Part shown: positions 22,964-32,874 of the stretch, one piece after another
Numbering within the stretch: position 1 is the first letter of the stretch
Layout of the letters: each line of letters begins with the position of its first letter
NCBI RefSeq assembly: GCF_000814825.1
Contig: NZ_CP009302.1
Coordinates: 1,674,001-1,738,000, forward strand
DNA from: Berryella intestinalis
Lineage (GTDB): Bacteria; Actinomycetota; Coriobacteriia; Coriobacteriales; Eggerthellaceae
DNA: 64,000 nucleotides
Direction: 5' to 3'
Notes under the pieces: model-generated
Told to the model about the DNA's origin: nothing
Databases searched by the model: none
Seen by the model: only the letters and a program-made list of their open reading frames with translations
Position numbers and translations under genes: made by a program

Positions 22964-24418
22964 TCACAGGGCCTTGCCCATCGACTCGGCCACATCGAGC
23001 AGCTCCTGGCGGCTGTGAACGCCCGTCTTCGCGTATATCCGGCGAAGGTGCGTGTCGACCGTCGACTTGCTGACCGTCAGCTCCTGGGCGATGCGCTCGC
23101 TGGTGCGCCCGTGCAGGGCGAACGCCAGTATCTCGGACTCGCGGTGGGACAGTTCGAAGCGGGAGGAGATGGCCTCGCACGTCCGCTCGAACGCGTCTTC
23201 TTTCGTAACGATCTCCGACAGGCTGTCGAAATCGCGCTCGGTGAACAGGAACACATAAGCGACCAGCACCAACCCTCCCGCAAGGACCACGGAAAGGTAC
23301 GAAGCCGAATCGATCGCGCCCGCGGCAACCGGCATGTCGCGCACCAGAGACGCCAGGACCAGATCGTTCACGTTGCCCAGAAGCAAGCCCGCCAGCTCGC
23401 CGGCGAACAGGGCCGCGAACCCCTGCGAGAACGCCAGGCTGGAATCAACCTCGAGGATCTCGGCGAGCACAAGGAACAGCGAGATCAGAACGGCCTCCAA
23501 GCCCAGATACCCCGCCAAAACGTACGCTTTGCCGGGCGTAGGCGAAAGGTCGGCCACGGGCCACCCGACCACCAGAATGCCCACCATGACCACGAGGATC
23601 GCCAGGCGGTACGACTTGTTCAGCGCCGCCCCTCGGCCGAACCCGTGCGACAGCAGCAACGAGAGGCTCCCTATGAGAAACGCGCAGAACACCACGAACG
23701 ACGCCGTATGAAACGGCATCGTCGCCGATCCGGGATCGGTCCCGTACGTTTCCATCAGCCCCGCCGCAGAGCCGAACAGAAACGTCCCCGCCATGATCTT
23801 GGCGGACAGCCTGCCCTTCTCGTCGGCGCCCTCCGCCAGATCTGACGGGATCGCGAACGCACCGCCCTCCCAGGCGGGAACGTCGATATTGAACACGCTG
23901 GCCAAGGGAAGCAGCGCGAAAGCGGCTGAGAGCATCGAAGACGATCCGACGAGCGAGAACAGAAGGCACACGGCGCCGCCGATGAGCGAAGCGAGGAAAA
24001 CCTCGGACACCGTTACGGCCGTCCGCTCGCGCCCGAACGTTAGACCCCAGGCGATCAGGAGAAACGAGATGGGCATCCCCACAAGCAGGCCTTCGGGGAC
24101 AACCCACGCGACCGAGTGCTCGGGAAGCAGAGACGACGCGAGCGAAGCCGCCGAGGCGACGAACGCGCAGACGTAGAGAGCCGGTTTGGCCAAAGCGACC
24201 CGGCGAAACCCCGCGCCGGCGCGGCGGAACAGCGAGAAGCCGACGACCAGGGCCGCCAGCATGAAGAACAGCTCGGCCCGCTCGAACGACAGCCCGCCGA
24301 CCTCGAACGACCGGTTGAAGCCCATGTACAGCACGTAGAACATGAAGGCCTGGTTGCAGGCGAACCCCACCGTACGGCGCGGGGACAGCGCTTCGAACAC
24401 GCCCGCCTGCTGTGCCAT
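22964..24418 (-). CDS. LuxR-family regulator with 12-segment membrane N-terminus
   Basis: This protein of about 484 residues has a first ~400 residues made of roughly twelve hydrophobic segments, resembling a major-facilitator-like fold. A cytoplasmic LuxR/NarL helix-turn-helix closes it (FELSHRESEILAFALHGRTS ... VSKSTVDTHLRRIYAKTGVHSRQELLD). There is no receiver domain. Such membrane-embedded one-component regulators are greatly expanded in Eggerthellaceae, commonly beside reductase genes, but ligands are mostly unknown. The ATG at 24418 is preceded by AGAGGAG at seven bases, and a TTG directly before it is less likely. Its target is not evident from the neighbours (SanA-like gene and tatA). 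Confidence 0.85.
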   Translation of the reverse strand: MAQQAGVFEALSPRRTVGFACNQAFMFYVLYMGFNRSFEVGGLSFERAELFFMLAALVVGFSLFRRAGAGFRRVALAKPALYVCAFVASAASLASSLLPEHSVAWVVPEGLLVGMPISFLLIAWGLTFGRERTAVTVSEVFLASLIGGAVCLLFSLVGSSSMLSAAFALLPLASVFNIDVPAWEGGAFAIPSDLAEGADEKGRLSAKIMAGTFLFGSAAGLMETYGTDPGSATMPFHTASFVVFCAFLIGSLSLLLSHGFGRGAALNKSYRLAILVVMVGILVVGWPVADLSPTPGKAYVLAGYLGLEAVLISLFLVLAEILEVDSSLAFSQGFAALFAGELAGLLLGNVNDLVLASLVRDMPVAAGAIDSASYLSVVLAGGLVLVAYVFLFTERDFDSLSEIVTKEDAFERTCEAISSRFELSHRESEILAFALHGRTSERIAQELTVSKSTVDTHLRRIYAKTGVHSRQELLDVAESMGKAL

Positions 24419-24470
24419 CAACGCGCTCCTCTTCGAGAACGAAAGCCGAAACCTACGCCTTCATGGTAGC

Positions 24471-24505
24471 AAAAAAAGGGCGCGGGACCTTCCGATCCCG
24501 CGCCC
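24471..24505 (-). terminator. Intrinsic terminator of tatA
   Basis: On the minus strand GGGCGCGGGA and TCCCGCGCCC form a 10-bp stem with an 8-base loop, followed by TTTTTTT. It lies 33 bases after the tatA stop and before the LuxR-type gene. Confidence 0.9.
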
Positions 24506-24538
24506 CGAGCGCATCATATACATGCCTCGACGAGAACC

Positions 24539-24796
24539 CTATTCGTCGTCCCGGGCAGCCTCGACCTTCTTCACGACCTTGCGGGGCTTCTCCTCGACGG
24601 CTTCCTCGACGACCTCTTCGACCTCGCCCTCGATCGCCTCGTCGGCCGTATCGGCCTCTTTCATCCCCGAGCGCAGGTTCTTCACCGTTTTGCCCACGGC
24701 GCTTCCGAGCTTTGGAAGGTTCTTGGGGCCGAAGATCAGCAAGATGACGACCAGGATGATAACGAGTTCGGGAACGCCGAGACCGAGAAACTTCAT
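24539..24796 (-). CDS. tatA: Twin-arginine translocase subunit TatA
   Basis: This 85-residue protein has the canonical TatA start. A short N-terminal membrane helix with the polar residue near its start (LGVPELVIILVVILLIFGP) leads to the FGPKNLPKLG hinge. An amphipathic helix (SAVGKTVKNLRSGMKEAD) and an acidic/basic tail follow. It forms the pore of the Tat pathway, which the window's Tat-signal proteins (36.3 and 56.7 kb) would use. No tatC lies nearby. Confidence 0.92.
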   Translation of the reverse strand: MKFLGLGVPELVIILVVILLIFGPKNLPKLGSAVGKTVKNLRSGMKEADTADEAIEGEVEEVVEEAVEEKPRKVVKKVEAARDDE

Positions 24797-24964
24797 ACAG
24801 GACTCCTCTTCGTGGTATCGCGGATAGCGCTTGACGTGAAACGTCGCTGCGGGAAAAGGATCGAAGGGGCCTCTCTCCCCCTGCGATTCGAGCCGATGCG
24901 CGGCGACGCGTTGCAGTGGGAACTATGCGCTCAAACGGGGGCTTTGGCTATCGTGCAAAATGAT

Positions 24965-24994
24965 GAAAAAGGGGATCTCCGAAGAAATCCCCTT
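24965..24994 (-). terminator. Intrinsic terminator of leuS
   Basis: On the minus strand AAGGGGAT and ATCCCCTT form an 8-bp stem followed by a T-run (TTTTTC overlapping the stem end), about 115 bases after the leuS stop. The remaining bases between tatA and leuS (24797-25108) hold no gene that I can support. Confidence 0.75.
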
Positions 24995-25108
24995 GTCATG
25001 CAAACTAGGTACAGCGCTTGACCTGCGATTATCAAACACCGCATGAAGCGACGCCCGAAACGCAGGCCCCGAAAGCCCGCCGGCAGGTGCGGCGCGGAAG
25101 AAGTCCGT

Positions 25109-27685
25109 TTAGCCCGCCACGATGCTGACGAGGCGTCCCTTGACCACGATGACCTTCCTCACGGTCTTGCCGGCGACGGCCGCGGCGGCAGCCTCCAGGG
25201 CGGCAGCCTTCACATCTTCCTCTGCGGCGTCGGCGGCGACGGTCACCTTGGCTTTGACTTTGCCGTTCACCTGGACGGCAAGCTCCACCTCGTCGCGCGC
25301 GGCCTGGGCCGGATCGAACGTCGGCCAGGGCTGCTGATGGATGGACCCGCTCCCGCACAGAGCCGACGCCCACAGCTCTTCGCACATATGGGGGGCGATG
25401 GGAGCGAGCAGCTTCACGAGGGTCTCGGCGATGTCGTGGTCGAACGCGCGGGTCTCCTCGCTTGCGACGCGCGCCTCGGGCGAAGCGGCGCGCAGGTAAT
25501 CGCCCGTCGCGTTCACCAGTTCCATGATGGCGGCGATCGCCGTGTTGAAATTGTTGCGGTCGAAGTCGTCGACCACCTTTCCAACCACGCGATGGCGTTC
25601 GCGGTTCAGCTGCGCGCGCAAGTCGGACACGCGCGACTCATCGGAGTCGCCCCCTGCGAACAGGGTGTCCTCACCGGCCGACCCGACAAGGTCGAACACC
25701 TGGCGCCACGCGCGGTTCAGGAACTTGAACAGGCCGGCCAGGCCGTCCTCGTTCCACAGCAGCTCTTTGTCGGGCGGCGCCATGAACAGGATGTAGGCGC
25801 GCACCGCATCCGCGCCGTACGATGCGATCATATCCTCCGGCGCGATGACGTTGCCCTTCGACTTGGACATGACCTCGCCCTTGCCGTCCAGCACCATCCC
25901 CTGCGTCAGCAGGTTGGTGAACGGCTCGTCGAAATCGAGCATCCCCATGTCGCGCAGCACTTTCGTGAAGAAGCGGCTGTACAGCAGGTGAAGGATGGCG
26001 TGCTCGATGCCGCCGATGTACTGGTCGACCGGAAGCCAGCCGTTCGCAACGGCCGGATCGAACGGGGCCTTTTCGTTGTGCGGATCGGCATAGCGCAGGT
26101 AATACCAGCTCGAGCACGTGAACGTGTCCATGGTGTCCGTCTCGCGGCGGGCGGGCCCCCCGCATTTCGGGCAAGTGCAGTTCACGAAGCCCTCGTGCTG
26201 GGCAAGCGTCTCCCCTGCCGCCAGATCGATGTCTTCGGGAAGACGGACCGGCAGATCCTCCTCCGGAACGGGCACGACGCCGCAATCGGGGCAATGGATC
26301 GCGGGGATGGGGTTGCCCCAATAGCGCTGGCGGCTGATCAGCCAATCGCGCAGGCGGAACTCGACCTTGCGGCGACCGCGCCCCGCAGCCTCGAGCCGCT
26401 TCACCACGGCTTCCTCGCCCTCGGAATGCTTTCCGCCCACCATTCCGGTGAACTCGCCCGACTGGACCAGCACGCCTTCCGCTGCGTACGGCTCGTCCCA
26501 GTCAACCTGCTCGACGACGCGTTCGCGCTGGTCTTTCAGCTGCGCGTACAGCGGATCGTCCTGCCCGAGGATGATGGGGACGATGGGAAGGTCGTACTTG
26601 CGCGCGAACTCGAAATCGCGGCGGTCGCCGCAGGGGACGGCCATGACCGCGCCCGTGCCGTAGTCGGCCACCACGTAGTCGGCCACCCACACCGGCACCT
26701 TCTCGCCGTTGACCGGGTTCACCACGTAGCGGCCGGTGAAAGCGCCGTGCTTCTCGCGGTTTCCCTGGGCGCGCTCGACTGCGGACACCTTCTTGGCCTC
26801 TTCGACCAGATCGAGAACCGCCTGCTCCTGCTCCATACCGGCCACAAGGTCGCGCAGTCCGGCATATTCGGGCGCGAGCACGAAGAAGCTGCATCCGAAC
26901 AGCGTGTCCGCACGCGTGGTGAACACCGTGACGATGTCGTCTTCGGAGGGCTGATCGGGGACGTTGCCCTCGCGATCGCACAGAATGAAGTCGACCTCGG
27001 CTCCCTCGGAACGGCCGATCCAGTTGGCCTGCTGCTGCTTGACGCGCTCGGGCCAGCCGGGAAGCTTGTCCAGGTCGTCGAGCAGCTCTTGAGCGTAATC
27101 GGTGATCTTGAAGTACCACTGGGTGAGGTTGCGCTTCTCGACCTCGCTGCTGCAGCGCCAGCACTTACCGTCGATGACCTGCTCGTTTGCGAGCACCGTC
27201 TTGCAGCTCGGGCACCAGTTGACCGGAGACTCGCGACGTTCGACCAGGCCGCGCTCCCAGAACTTCTGGAAGATCCACTGTCCCCAGCGATAGTACTCGG
27301 GGTCGCACGCCACCACCGTGCGGTTCCAGTCATAAGAGAAGCCCATGCGCTTGAAGCTGGCCTTCTGCGTGTCGATATTCGCGTACGTCCACGTCGCAGG
27401 GTGGCTGTTGCGCTTGATGGCGGCGTTTTCGGCAGGGAGGCCGAACGCGTCCCACCCCATCGGATGGAGCACGTCGAACCCACGCATGCGGGCGTAGCGC
27501 GCGGCCACGTCGCCGATGGTGTAGTTGCGCACGTGGCCCATATGGATGTCGCCCGAAGGATACGGGAACATCTCCAAAACGTACTTCTTCGGCTTGTCGG
27601 TGCGTTCGCCCACCGAGTCGAGACCGGTCTCGTCCCAGGTCTTCTGCCAGCGCGGTTCGAGTTCATGCGGGTTGTAAGGCTTCAT
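25109..27685 (-). CDS. leuS: Leucyl-tRNA synthetase
   Basis: This 858-residue class I synthetase charges tRNA-Leu (one such tRNA is at 1.9 kb). It shows the HIGH-type motif HMGH ([16 protein letters not shown], about residues 38-53), the KMSKS-type motif MSKSKGN near 585, a CP1 editing domain and a zinc-type CPSCKTV...CWRCSSEV motif. A second CxxC pair (CPKCGG) occurs within the central region. The start at 27685 follows GAGGAAAGACGG. No T-box leader was seen in the 296 bases upstream. Confidence 0.97.
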   Translation of the reverse strand: MKPYNPHELEPRWQKTWDETGLDSVGERTDKPKKYVLEMFPYPSGDIHMGHVRNYTIGDVAARYARMRGFDVLHPMGWDAFGLPAENAAIKRNSHPATWTYANIDTQKASFKRMGFSYDWNRTVVACDPEYYRWGQWIFQKFWERGLVERRESPVNWCPSCKTVLANEQVIDGKCWRCSSEVEKRNLTQWYFKITDYAQELLDDLDKLPGWPERVKQQQANWIGRSEGAEVDFILCDREGNVPDQPSEDDIVTVFTTRADTLFGCSFFVLAPEYAGLRDLVAGMEQEQAVLDLVEEAKKVSAVERAQGNREKHGAFTGRYVVNPVNGEKVPVWVADYVVADYGTGAVMAVPCGDRRDFEFARKYDLPIVPIILGQDDPLYAQLKDQRERVVEQVDWDEPYAAEGVLVQSGEFTGMVGGKHSEGEEAVVKRLEAAGRGRRKVEFRLRDWLISRQRYWGNPIPAIHCPDCGVVPVPEEDLPVRLPEDIDLAAGETLAQHEGFVNCTCPKCGGPARRETDTMDTFTCSSWYYLRYADPHNEKAPFDPAVANGWLPVDQYIGGIEHAILHLLYSRFFTKVLRDMGMLDFDEPFTNLLTQGMVLDGKGEVMSKSKGNVIAPEDMIASYGADAVRAYILFMAPPDKELLWNEDGLAGLFKFLNRAWRQVFDLVGSAGEDTLFAGGDSDESRVSDLRAQLNRERHRVVGKVVDDFDRNNFNTAIAAIMELVNATGDYLRAASPEARVASEETRAFDHDIAETLVKLLAPIAPHMCEELWASALCGSGSIHQQPWPTFDPAQAARDEVELAVQVNGKVKAKVTVAADAAEEDVKAAALEAAAAAVAGKTVRKVIVVKGRLVSIVAG

Positions 27686-27980
27686 GGTCCGTCTTTCCTC
27701 GCTCGATCGGGGCGCAAGGTGGGGCCCGTCTCGTCATGCAACAAATGCGTCCATTATAGAAGCTTTGCCCGACCTTGGGCGCACATTGTCCAGCGCATCA
27801 TAAGAACAGCGGCTGAGCAGCAGCAACGCTTCCCGAGGCCGGTTTTGAGGGAGCCGTCCGCACCGGTCGGCGCCGCAGCCGCAAGCCCGGGTGCCGCAGC
27901 AGCAGGCCCGGGCGCCGCATGCCGAAGGCGGGCTCGGCTCCGACAAGCGGGGCGGACCCGCACAGCCCGCGCCCCAGCCC
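27686..27980. other. Intergenic region between leuS and the sensor kinase gene
   Basis: This very GC-rich stretch has short repeated GCCGCAGC and GCCCGGGCGCCGC motifs. Open frames exist only as by-products of base composition, so I see no gene. It must hold the leuS promoter. No clear terminator for the upstream kinase gene was found. Confidence 0.4.
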
Positions 27981-29291
27981 CTACAGAACCGCCTCGATCT
28001 CGAACGAGCGGCTATCGGGGCTGTTCGCAGACAGATAGCCACCGTGGGATTCGACGATGGCGCGGGCAACCGCCAGCCCGATGCCGTGCCCGCCCGTCGA
28101 GCTGCGGGCCCCGTCCGCCCGGTAGAACCGGCGGAAGAACTCGTCGTGGGGCCCGGGCTCGATGCAGTCGACCTGGTTGGAAACGCGCAGCGAAACCGAT
28201 CCCCCCTCGGGCTTGAACAGCGACACCCGCACGTCGGAACCGGGCGTGGAGTACTTCAGCGCATTGTCCAGCAAGATGCCCAGGAGCTGATCGATCCGGT
28301 TGCGATCGCCCTCGTACTCGAGCGTCGGAGGAGCGCTGAGGACGATGCCGCGATCCTGGGCGAGGGCCACCGCCTTGAACTCATCCACCTTGTCGCTCAA
28401 AAGCTTCGCGAGATCGAACGGAGCCTTGGCCAGATCGCCGCGCCCTTCGTCGACCAGGGAGAGCAGCACCAGCTTCCCCGCAAGGCTGTCGAGACGGCCC
28501 ACCTGCTTCCTGATCGAATCGATCCATGCGCTTTCCCCGTGCTCGATCTCCAAGATGTCGGCCGACGAGAGGATGACCGCAAGCGGCGTCTTGATCTCGT
28601 GGCTCGCATCGGTGACGAACCTTTTCTGCGCCGCCTGGCTCTCGGCCACGGGCCTCACCGCGCGCGCCGAAAGCGGGATGGATATCAGGAGCACCATCAG
28701 CACGCCGGCGGCCCCCGCCATCATGCTCGACGAGAAGAACGACCAGAAAGACGCCAGCTCGGCGCGCACGTTGAGAAACACCGCCGTGCGCTCTCCCCCC
28801 AGCCGCGTGACCACGTAGCGGAAATCGCCCACGAAACCGCGCCGCGCCTTGCCCTGTGCGACCTCTTCGCCCATGGAAAGCGCCGTGGCCTCGTCGATGG
28901 TCACAACATGCGCGGTGTTGGCCGCAACGGCGTCGCCCGATTCGTCCAGCGTCACCGTGAAGTACCGCGTTTCGTAGGCAAGCTCTGAGGCTTCGGGGAA
29001 CAGGATATCGGTCACCGGGTCGGTTTCCTCTTCGGCGACCAGGGGGATCTCCTCGATCTGCACCGGCTCCTCGAGCTCGCCGCCCTCCGAGACGATATAG
29101 TCGACCAAACCGTCCAGACCGACGCACATGCTCTGCCAGTTCACCATGTTGGTGAAGGCGAGCACCATGGACAGCACCAGGACCGACGAAGCGAGCGCCA
29201 CCGCGATGTAGAGCCTGCGCAGTCGGCAGATCTCGGGCGGCATGGCGGGCTTCGCCTTGCCGCGCTCTTCCTTATTTTCGGGGATGTTCAT
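27981..29291 (-). CDS. Two-component sensor histidine kinase (likely controls dlt)
   Basis: This 436-residue membrane kinase has a first span at about 27-48 and an extracytoplasmic sensor domain of roughly 120 residues. A second span follows near 175-195, then HisKA with the H-box ASHEIKTPLAVI and a HATPase with N and G boxes (LDNALKYSTPG, GGHGIGLAVARAIVESHGG). The sensor segment right after the first span is strongly acidic (EGGELEEPVQIEEIPLVAEE continuing into ETDPVTD). This recalls acidic patches of PhoQ- and ApsS-type sensors that bind cations or cationic peptides. It overlaps the regulator gene by 20 bases and is divergent from the dlt operon. Confidence 0.88.
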   Translation of the reverse strand: MNIPENKEERGKAKPAMPPEICRLRRLYIAVALASSVLVLSMVLAFTNMVNWQSMCVGLDGLVDYIVSEGGELEEPVQIEEIPLVAEEETDPVTDILFPEASELAYETRYFTVTLDESGDAVAANTAHVVTIDEATALSMGEEVAQGKARRGFVGDFRYVVTRLGGERTAVFLNVRAELASFWSFFSSSMMAGAAGVLMVLLISIPLSARAVRPVAESQAAQKRFVTDASHEIKTPLAVILSSADILEIEHGESAWIDSIRKQVGRLDSLAGKLVLLSLVDEGRGDLAKAPFDLAKLLSDKVDEFKAVALAQDRGIVLSAPPTLEYEGDRNRIDQLLGILLDNALKYSTPGSDVRVSLFKPEGGSVSLRVSNQVDCIEPGPHDEFFRRFYRADGARSSTGGHGIGLAVARAIVESHGGYLSANSPDSRSFEIEAVL

Positions 29292-29961
29292 GAGAAGACT
29301 CCAGATAGTAACCGACTCCGCGCACCGTGGAGATCACCATATGCGACCCCGCTTCGCGCAGCTTCCTACGCAGATTCGACACGTTGACCCATACGCTCCC
29401 CATATCGGAAAGGGAATCGCCGCCCCATATCTTCAGCTTCAGCTCTTCGCCCGAAACCTTCCGATGCGAGTTTTCGACCAGGAAGGTGAGCAGCTTGCAT
29501 TCGAGAGCCGTGAGGTCGATCGAGCGCTCGCCGCACTTCAGGCGAAACGCCTCGCGATCGACGGAGAAGTCGCCGAAGGACGCCGAGGCAGACGCCGTCT
29601 TGGCCCGATCGCGGGTCACGGCGCGGATGCGCGCGAGCAGCTCCTTTGCGGCGAAGGGCTTGACCAGGTAGTCGTTGGCGCCCGTGTCGAGCCCCTCCAC
29701 CCGGTCGTCCACCGTCGAGCGAGCCGTGAGCAGGATGACGGGCGTGTCGTCGCCCGCAGCGCGCATCTTCGACACCACTTTAAGGCCGGACACCTCGGGC
29801 ATCATCACATCGAGGACCACGGCGTCGTATCCGCCCGAATCGAGCCGCCTCAGCGCCTGGGCTCCATCGTGCGCCGTATCGACCTCGTAGCCCGCATGGG
29901 TCAGGATGGCCCTGAGGGAAAGCGCGAGGTCCCGCTCGTCATCAACAACCAGCAGCTTCAC
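29272..29961 (-). CDS. OmpR-family response regulator (likely controls dlt)
   Basis: This 229-residue regulator has a receiver domain (LLVVDDERDLALSL, phospho-acceptor Asp in DAVVLDVMMPEVSG near residue 52, KPFAAKELLARI with the conserved Lys). A C-terminal winged helix follows (SIDLTALECKLLTFLVENSH ... VWVNVSNLRRKLREAGS ... TVRGVGYYLE). It begins with GTG at 29961, with AAGGAGG eight bases before. It is transcribed away from dltA. Tandem CTTAAAGT repeats at the dlt promoter are its probable binding site. Confidence 0.92.
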   Translation of the reverse strand: MKLLVVDDERDLALSLRAILTHAGYEVDTAHDGAQALRRLDSGGYDAVVLDVMMPEVSGLKVVSKMRAAGDDTPVILLTARSTVDDRVEGLDTGANDYLVKPFAAKELLARIRAVTRDRAKTASASASFGDFSVDREAFRLKCGERSIDLTALECKLLTFLVENSHRKVSGEELKLKIWGGDSLSDMGSVWVNVSNLRRKLREAGSHMVISTVRGVGYYLESSHEHPRK

Positions 29962-30061
29962 GAGGAAGCCCTCCTTTCGACAAAGCGGATGCCAAAACGC
30001 GAGCCCGCCTTTCCCCCATTCTAACAGCCGGGTATGTCGAGAATCCTTGAAGGCGGTCCAT

Positions 30062-30094
30062 CTTAAAGTCCGCTTAAAGTTCCGGTCCTAGAAT
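30062..30094 (+). promoter_or_regulatory. dlt promoter with tandem OmpR-type repeats
   Basis: CTTAAAGT occurs at 30062-30069 and again at 30073-30080, an 11-bp period (one helical turn) typical of OmpR/PhoP-family binding sites. The -10 hexamer TAGAAT lies at 30089-30094, and the repeats cover the position of the -35. This is the geometry of an activator-dependent promoter. Confidence 0.65.
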
Positions 30095-30151
30095 GCCGAA
30101 CCGATCCCGTAAGCAATGCTGATGATTCAGCGCGAAGCCCAGGACGAACCG

Positions 30152-31699
30152 ATGACCAACGTGATTCTGAACAGCGTTCGAAAGACAGCGCTCGAAAACC
30201 CGGGCGCGCCGATCCATCGCATGGCCGGTGCACGGGAGGTCACATACGGGCAAGCGTGGGATATGGCGGGGCGGATCGCCGGGAAGCTGCGCGAAAAGAC
30301 GTCCGGCCGCGAGCCCGTCATGGTGTACGGCCACAAGTCGTCGCTGATGGTCGTATCGTTTCTCGCCTGCCTGCGCGCGGGCCACGCATTCGTCCCCATC
30401 GACTCGGAGCTTCCCAGCTCGCGCGTCGTCGACATAGCCCGTCAGCTTGATTTCCCCCCTATCATCTGCGCTGAACAGGCGCCCTGCGATCTTTTAGAAG
30501 CCATGCCCGCGAACCGCTTCCTGAGCGCTGCGGACGCGGCGAACGGAGACGGCTCCGTCGAAGACGAGCCTGAGGACCTCTGGGTTTCCGGGGAGGAGAC
30601 CCACTACATCATCTTCACCTCGGGCTCGACCGGCGTACCCAAGGGCATCGAGATCACCGCGAACAACATCGAGCGGTTCGCCGCCTGGATGAAGACCTTC
30701 CCCGTCGTGCGCGAAGGGGGCGCCGTCTTCCTCGACCAGGCCCCCTACTCGTTCGATCTTTCCGAGTACCAGGTGGTGGGCGCGCTTGTCACCGGGGGGT
30801 GCCTGCACGCCGTTTCGGCCGAAACTACCCACGACTACGGGCTGCTGTTCTCCGACCTGCGGGGATCGCAGGTCGACGTGTGGATCTCAACTCCGTCGTT
30901 TGCCGATATGTGCCTGGTCGATCCCTCGTTTTCCCAAGATATCCTGCCGCACGCGCGGCTGTTCCTGTTCTGCGGGGAGACCCTGCACCATCGAACGGCG
31001 CGCGCTTTGAGGCAGCGCTTCGACCGGGCGCTCGTCGTCAACACGTACGGCCCCACCGAATCGACGGTGGCCGTTACCTACGCAGAGATCGGCGAGGCCG
31101 ATCTGAACAGCGAAGACCCCCTTACCGTGGGCTCCGCCCGGCCCGGAACCGAACTGCGCATCATCGACCCCGAAACGGGCGAGCGGAAGCCGGCGGGAGA
31201 ATCGGGCGAGATCGTCATCGTGGGCGACACGGTGGCCAAGGGGTACTACCGCAGCCCCGACAAAACCGCGGCGGCCTTCTTCGCCGCGCACCTGTCCAAC
31301 GAAACGCCTGTGCGCGGGTACCGCACCGGCGACCAGGGCTCCCTCGACGAGCGGGGAAACCTGCGCTTCGAGGGAAGGCTCGACCATCTCGTGAAGATGA
31401 ACGGCTTCCGCATCGAGCTGGGCGACATCGAATGCAACCTGACGTCCCTCGAAGGCGTCGAGCAGGCAGCCGTCATCCCCGTCATCAGGAACGACCAGAT
31501 CAGAAGCTTGAAGGCGTTCGTCGTCATGAACAGTGCCTGCGAGCTCGACGGACTCGAGCTCGCCCAGGACCTCAAGGCCCGGCTGGCAGGGCGCATCCCC
31601 GCCTACATGGTTCCCCGCGCCTTTTGCCGCCTGCAGTCCATGCCCCTCACTCCCAACGCCAAGATCGACCGCCGCGCGTTGGCCGCCATGGGACGATAA
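30152..31699 (+). CDS. dltA: D-alanine--(poly)carrier protein ligase DltA
   Basis: This adenylate-forming enzyme activates D-alanine and loads it on DltC for D-alanylation of teichoic acids. From ATG 30152 (AGGACG upstream) it has 515 residues. The signature motifs are HYIIFTSGSTGVPKGIE, NTYGPTEST, YRTGDQGSL and the C-terminal catalytic lysine in TPNAKIDRRAL. An upstream in-frame ATG at 30116 or 30122 would add 10-12 residues. It is the first gene of dltABCD-dltX. Confidence 0.92.
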   Translation: MTNVILNSVRKTALENPGAPIHRMAGAREVTYGQAWDMAGRIAGKLREKTSGREPVMVYGHKSSLMVVSFLACLRAGHAFVPIDSELPSSRVVDIARQLDFPPIICAEQAPCDLLEAMPANRFLSAADAANGDGSVEDEPEDLWVSGEETHYIIFTSGSTGVPKGIEITANNIERFAAWMKTFPVVREGGAVFLDQAPYSFDLSEYQVVGALVTGGCLHAVSAETTHDYGLLFSDLRGSQVDVWISTPSFADMCLVDPSFSQDILPHARLFLFCGETLHHRTARALRQRFDRALVVNTYGPTESTVAVTYAEIGEADLNSEDPLTVGSARPGTELRIIDPETGERKPAGESGEIVIVGDTVAKGYYRSPDKTAAAFFAAHLSNETPVRGYRTGDQGSLDERGNLRFEGRLDHLVKMNGFRIELGDIECNLTSLEGVEQAAVIPVIRNDQIRSLKAFVVMNSACELDGLELAQDLKARLAGRIPAYMVPRAFCRLQSMPLTPNAKIDRRALAAMGR

Positions 31700-31708
31700 G
31701 GCGCGCGC

Positions 31709-32872
31709 ATGTCGTTTTATGCGGACCCCAGCTTCTTCATCCTGCTGGTAGCAGCCATAATCCCGGCCGCCATCCTGGGGTTGGCCGAAAAGCCGCTCGG
31801 GCGCTACGGCGCCGTCGCCTCGGTTGCGCTCATCGCCTGCCTGTTCTGCAAGACCCCCCTCGAAGGGCTCTATGCTGCCGGCTACCTGGCCTTATCGTGC
31901 GCAAGCATCCAATGGCTCGTACGCAGGCCCGCATCGAGGAAGCGCTTCTGGGTCGCGCTGGCCCTTGCGCTGGCGCCGCTGGTCGTGTACAAGGTGAGCG
32001 CCGTATTCGACCAGAGCCTCCTGGGTTTTTTGGGCATCTCGTACCTGACGTTCAAATCCGTCCAGATGGTGCTCGAAATCCACGACGGCATCATCGACCG
32101 GATGAAGCCGCTCGACACGTTTTCCTTCCTCGTGTTCTTCCCCACGTTCACCTCGGGCCCCATCGACCGCAGCCGGCGGTTCCTCGAAGACGCCTATGCG
32201 GTGCGCCCGCGGGACGAATACGCCGGCATGCTTGCCCGCGGCATCCTGCTGATCGTCGCGGGGCTGGTGTACAAGCTGTTCATCGCGGGGCTGCTGTACA
32301 AGGCCTACTCGTTTGCGCCCTGGGGTTCCGGCCCGTTTTTCTGGGAGCTGCTCCTGCAGGTGAAAACGGCTTACTCGTACGGCCTCTACCTGTTTTTCGA
32401 TTTCGCCGGATACAGCCTCATGGCCATCGGCGCCAGTTGGTGCCTGGGTGTCAGGACCCCCCGCAACTTCCGCGCGCCCTTCATCGCCGTGGACATCAAG
32501 GACTTCTGGAACCGCTGGCACATGACGCTTTCCTTCTGGCTGCGCGACTTCGTGTTCATGCGGTTCGCCCGAGCGGCCATGAAGCATAAGCTGTTCAAGA
32601 AGCGGCTGCACACCTCTTTGTGCGGCTACCTGGTGAACATGACGCTCATGGGCGCCTGGCACGGATTGACACCGAATTACCTCGCGTACGGCGTGTACCA
32701 CGGTGCGCTTCTGGCGCTGTGCGAGCTGTACCAGAAAAAATCGTCGTTTTATAAGAAGAACAAGGATAGGACCTGGTACAAGATCCTTTCCTGGATCGTC
32801 ACCATCCAGCTGGTGATGCTCGGGTTCGCCCTGTTCTCCGGACAGATATCGCTGCTTTTGAAAGGACGGTAG
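31709..32872 (+). CDS. dltB: D-alanyl transfer membrane protein DltB (MBOAT)
   Basis: This 387-residue polytopic membrane-bound O-acyltransferase passes D-Ala across the membrane. The conserved FWNRWHMTLSFWLRDFVFMRF segment and the catalytic His in LMGAWHGLTPNYLAYGVYHG are intact. About ten to eleven hydrophobic segments are visible. It lies nine bases after dltA. Confidence 0.93.
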   Translation: MSFYADPSFFILLVAAIIPAAILGLAEKPLGRYGAVASVALIACLFCKTPLEGLYAAGYLALSCASIQWLVRRPASRKRFWVALALALAPLVVYKVSAVFDQSLLGFLGISYLTFKSVQMVLEIHDGIIDRMKPLDTFSFLVFFPTFTSGPIDRSRRFLEDAYAVRPRDEYAGMLARGILLIVAGLVYKLFIAGLLYKAYSFAPWGSGPFFWELLLQVKTAYSYGLYLFFDFAGYSLMAIGASWCLGVRTPRNFRAPFIAVDIKDFWNRWHMTLSFWLRDFVFMRFARAAMKHKLFKKRLHTSLCGYLVNMTLMGAWHGLTPNYLAYGVYHGALLALCELYQKKSSFYKKNKDRTWYKILSWIVTIQLVMLGFALFSGQISLLLKGR

Positions 32873-32874
32873 CC

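Noticed and set aside
27686-27980. T-box leader before leuS
   Set aside because: No AGGGUGGNACCGCG-like T-box sequence or antiterminator could be found in the leuS upstream region.
25043-28216. Very long plus-strand open frame (over 1000 codons) opposite leuS
   Set aside because: It mirrors leuS codon by codon, is rich in Arg/His/Gly/Ala as expected for an antisense frame in high-GC DNA, and has no recognisable domain.
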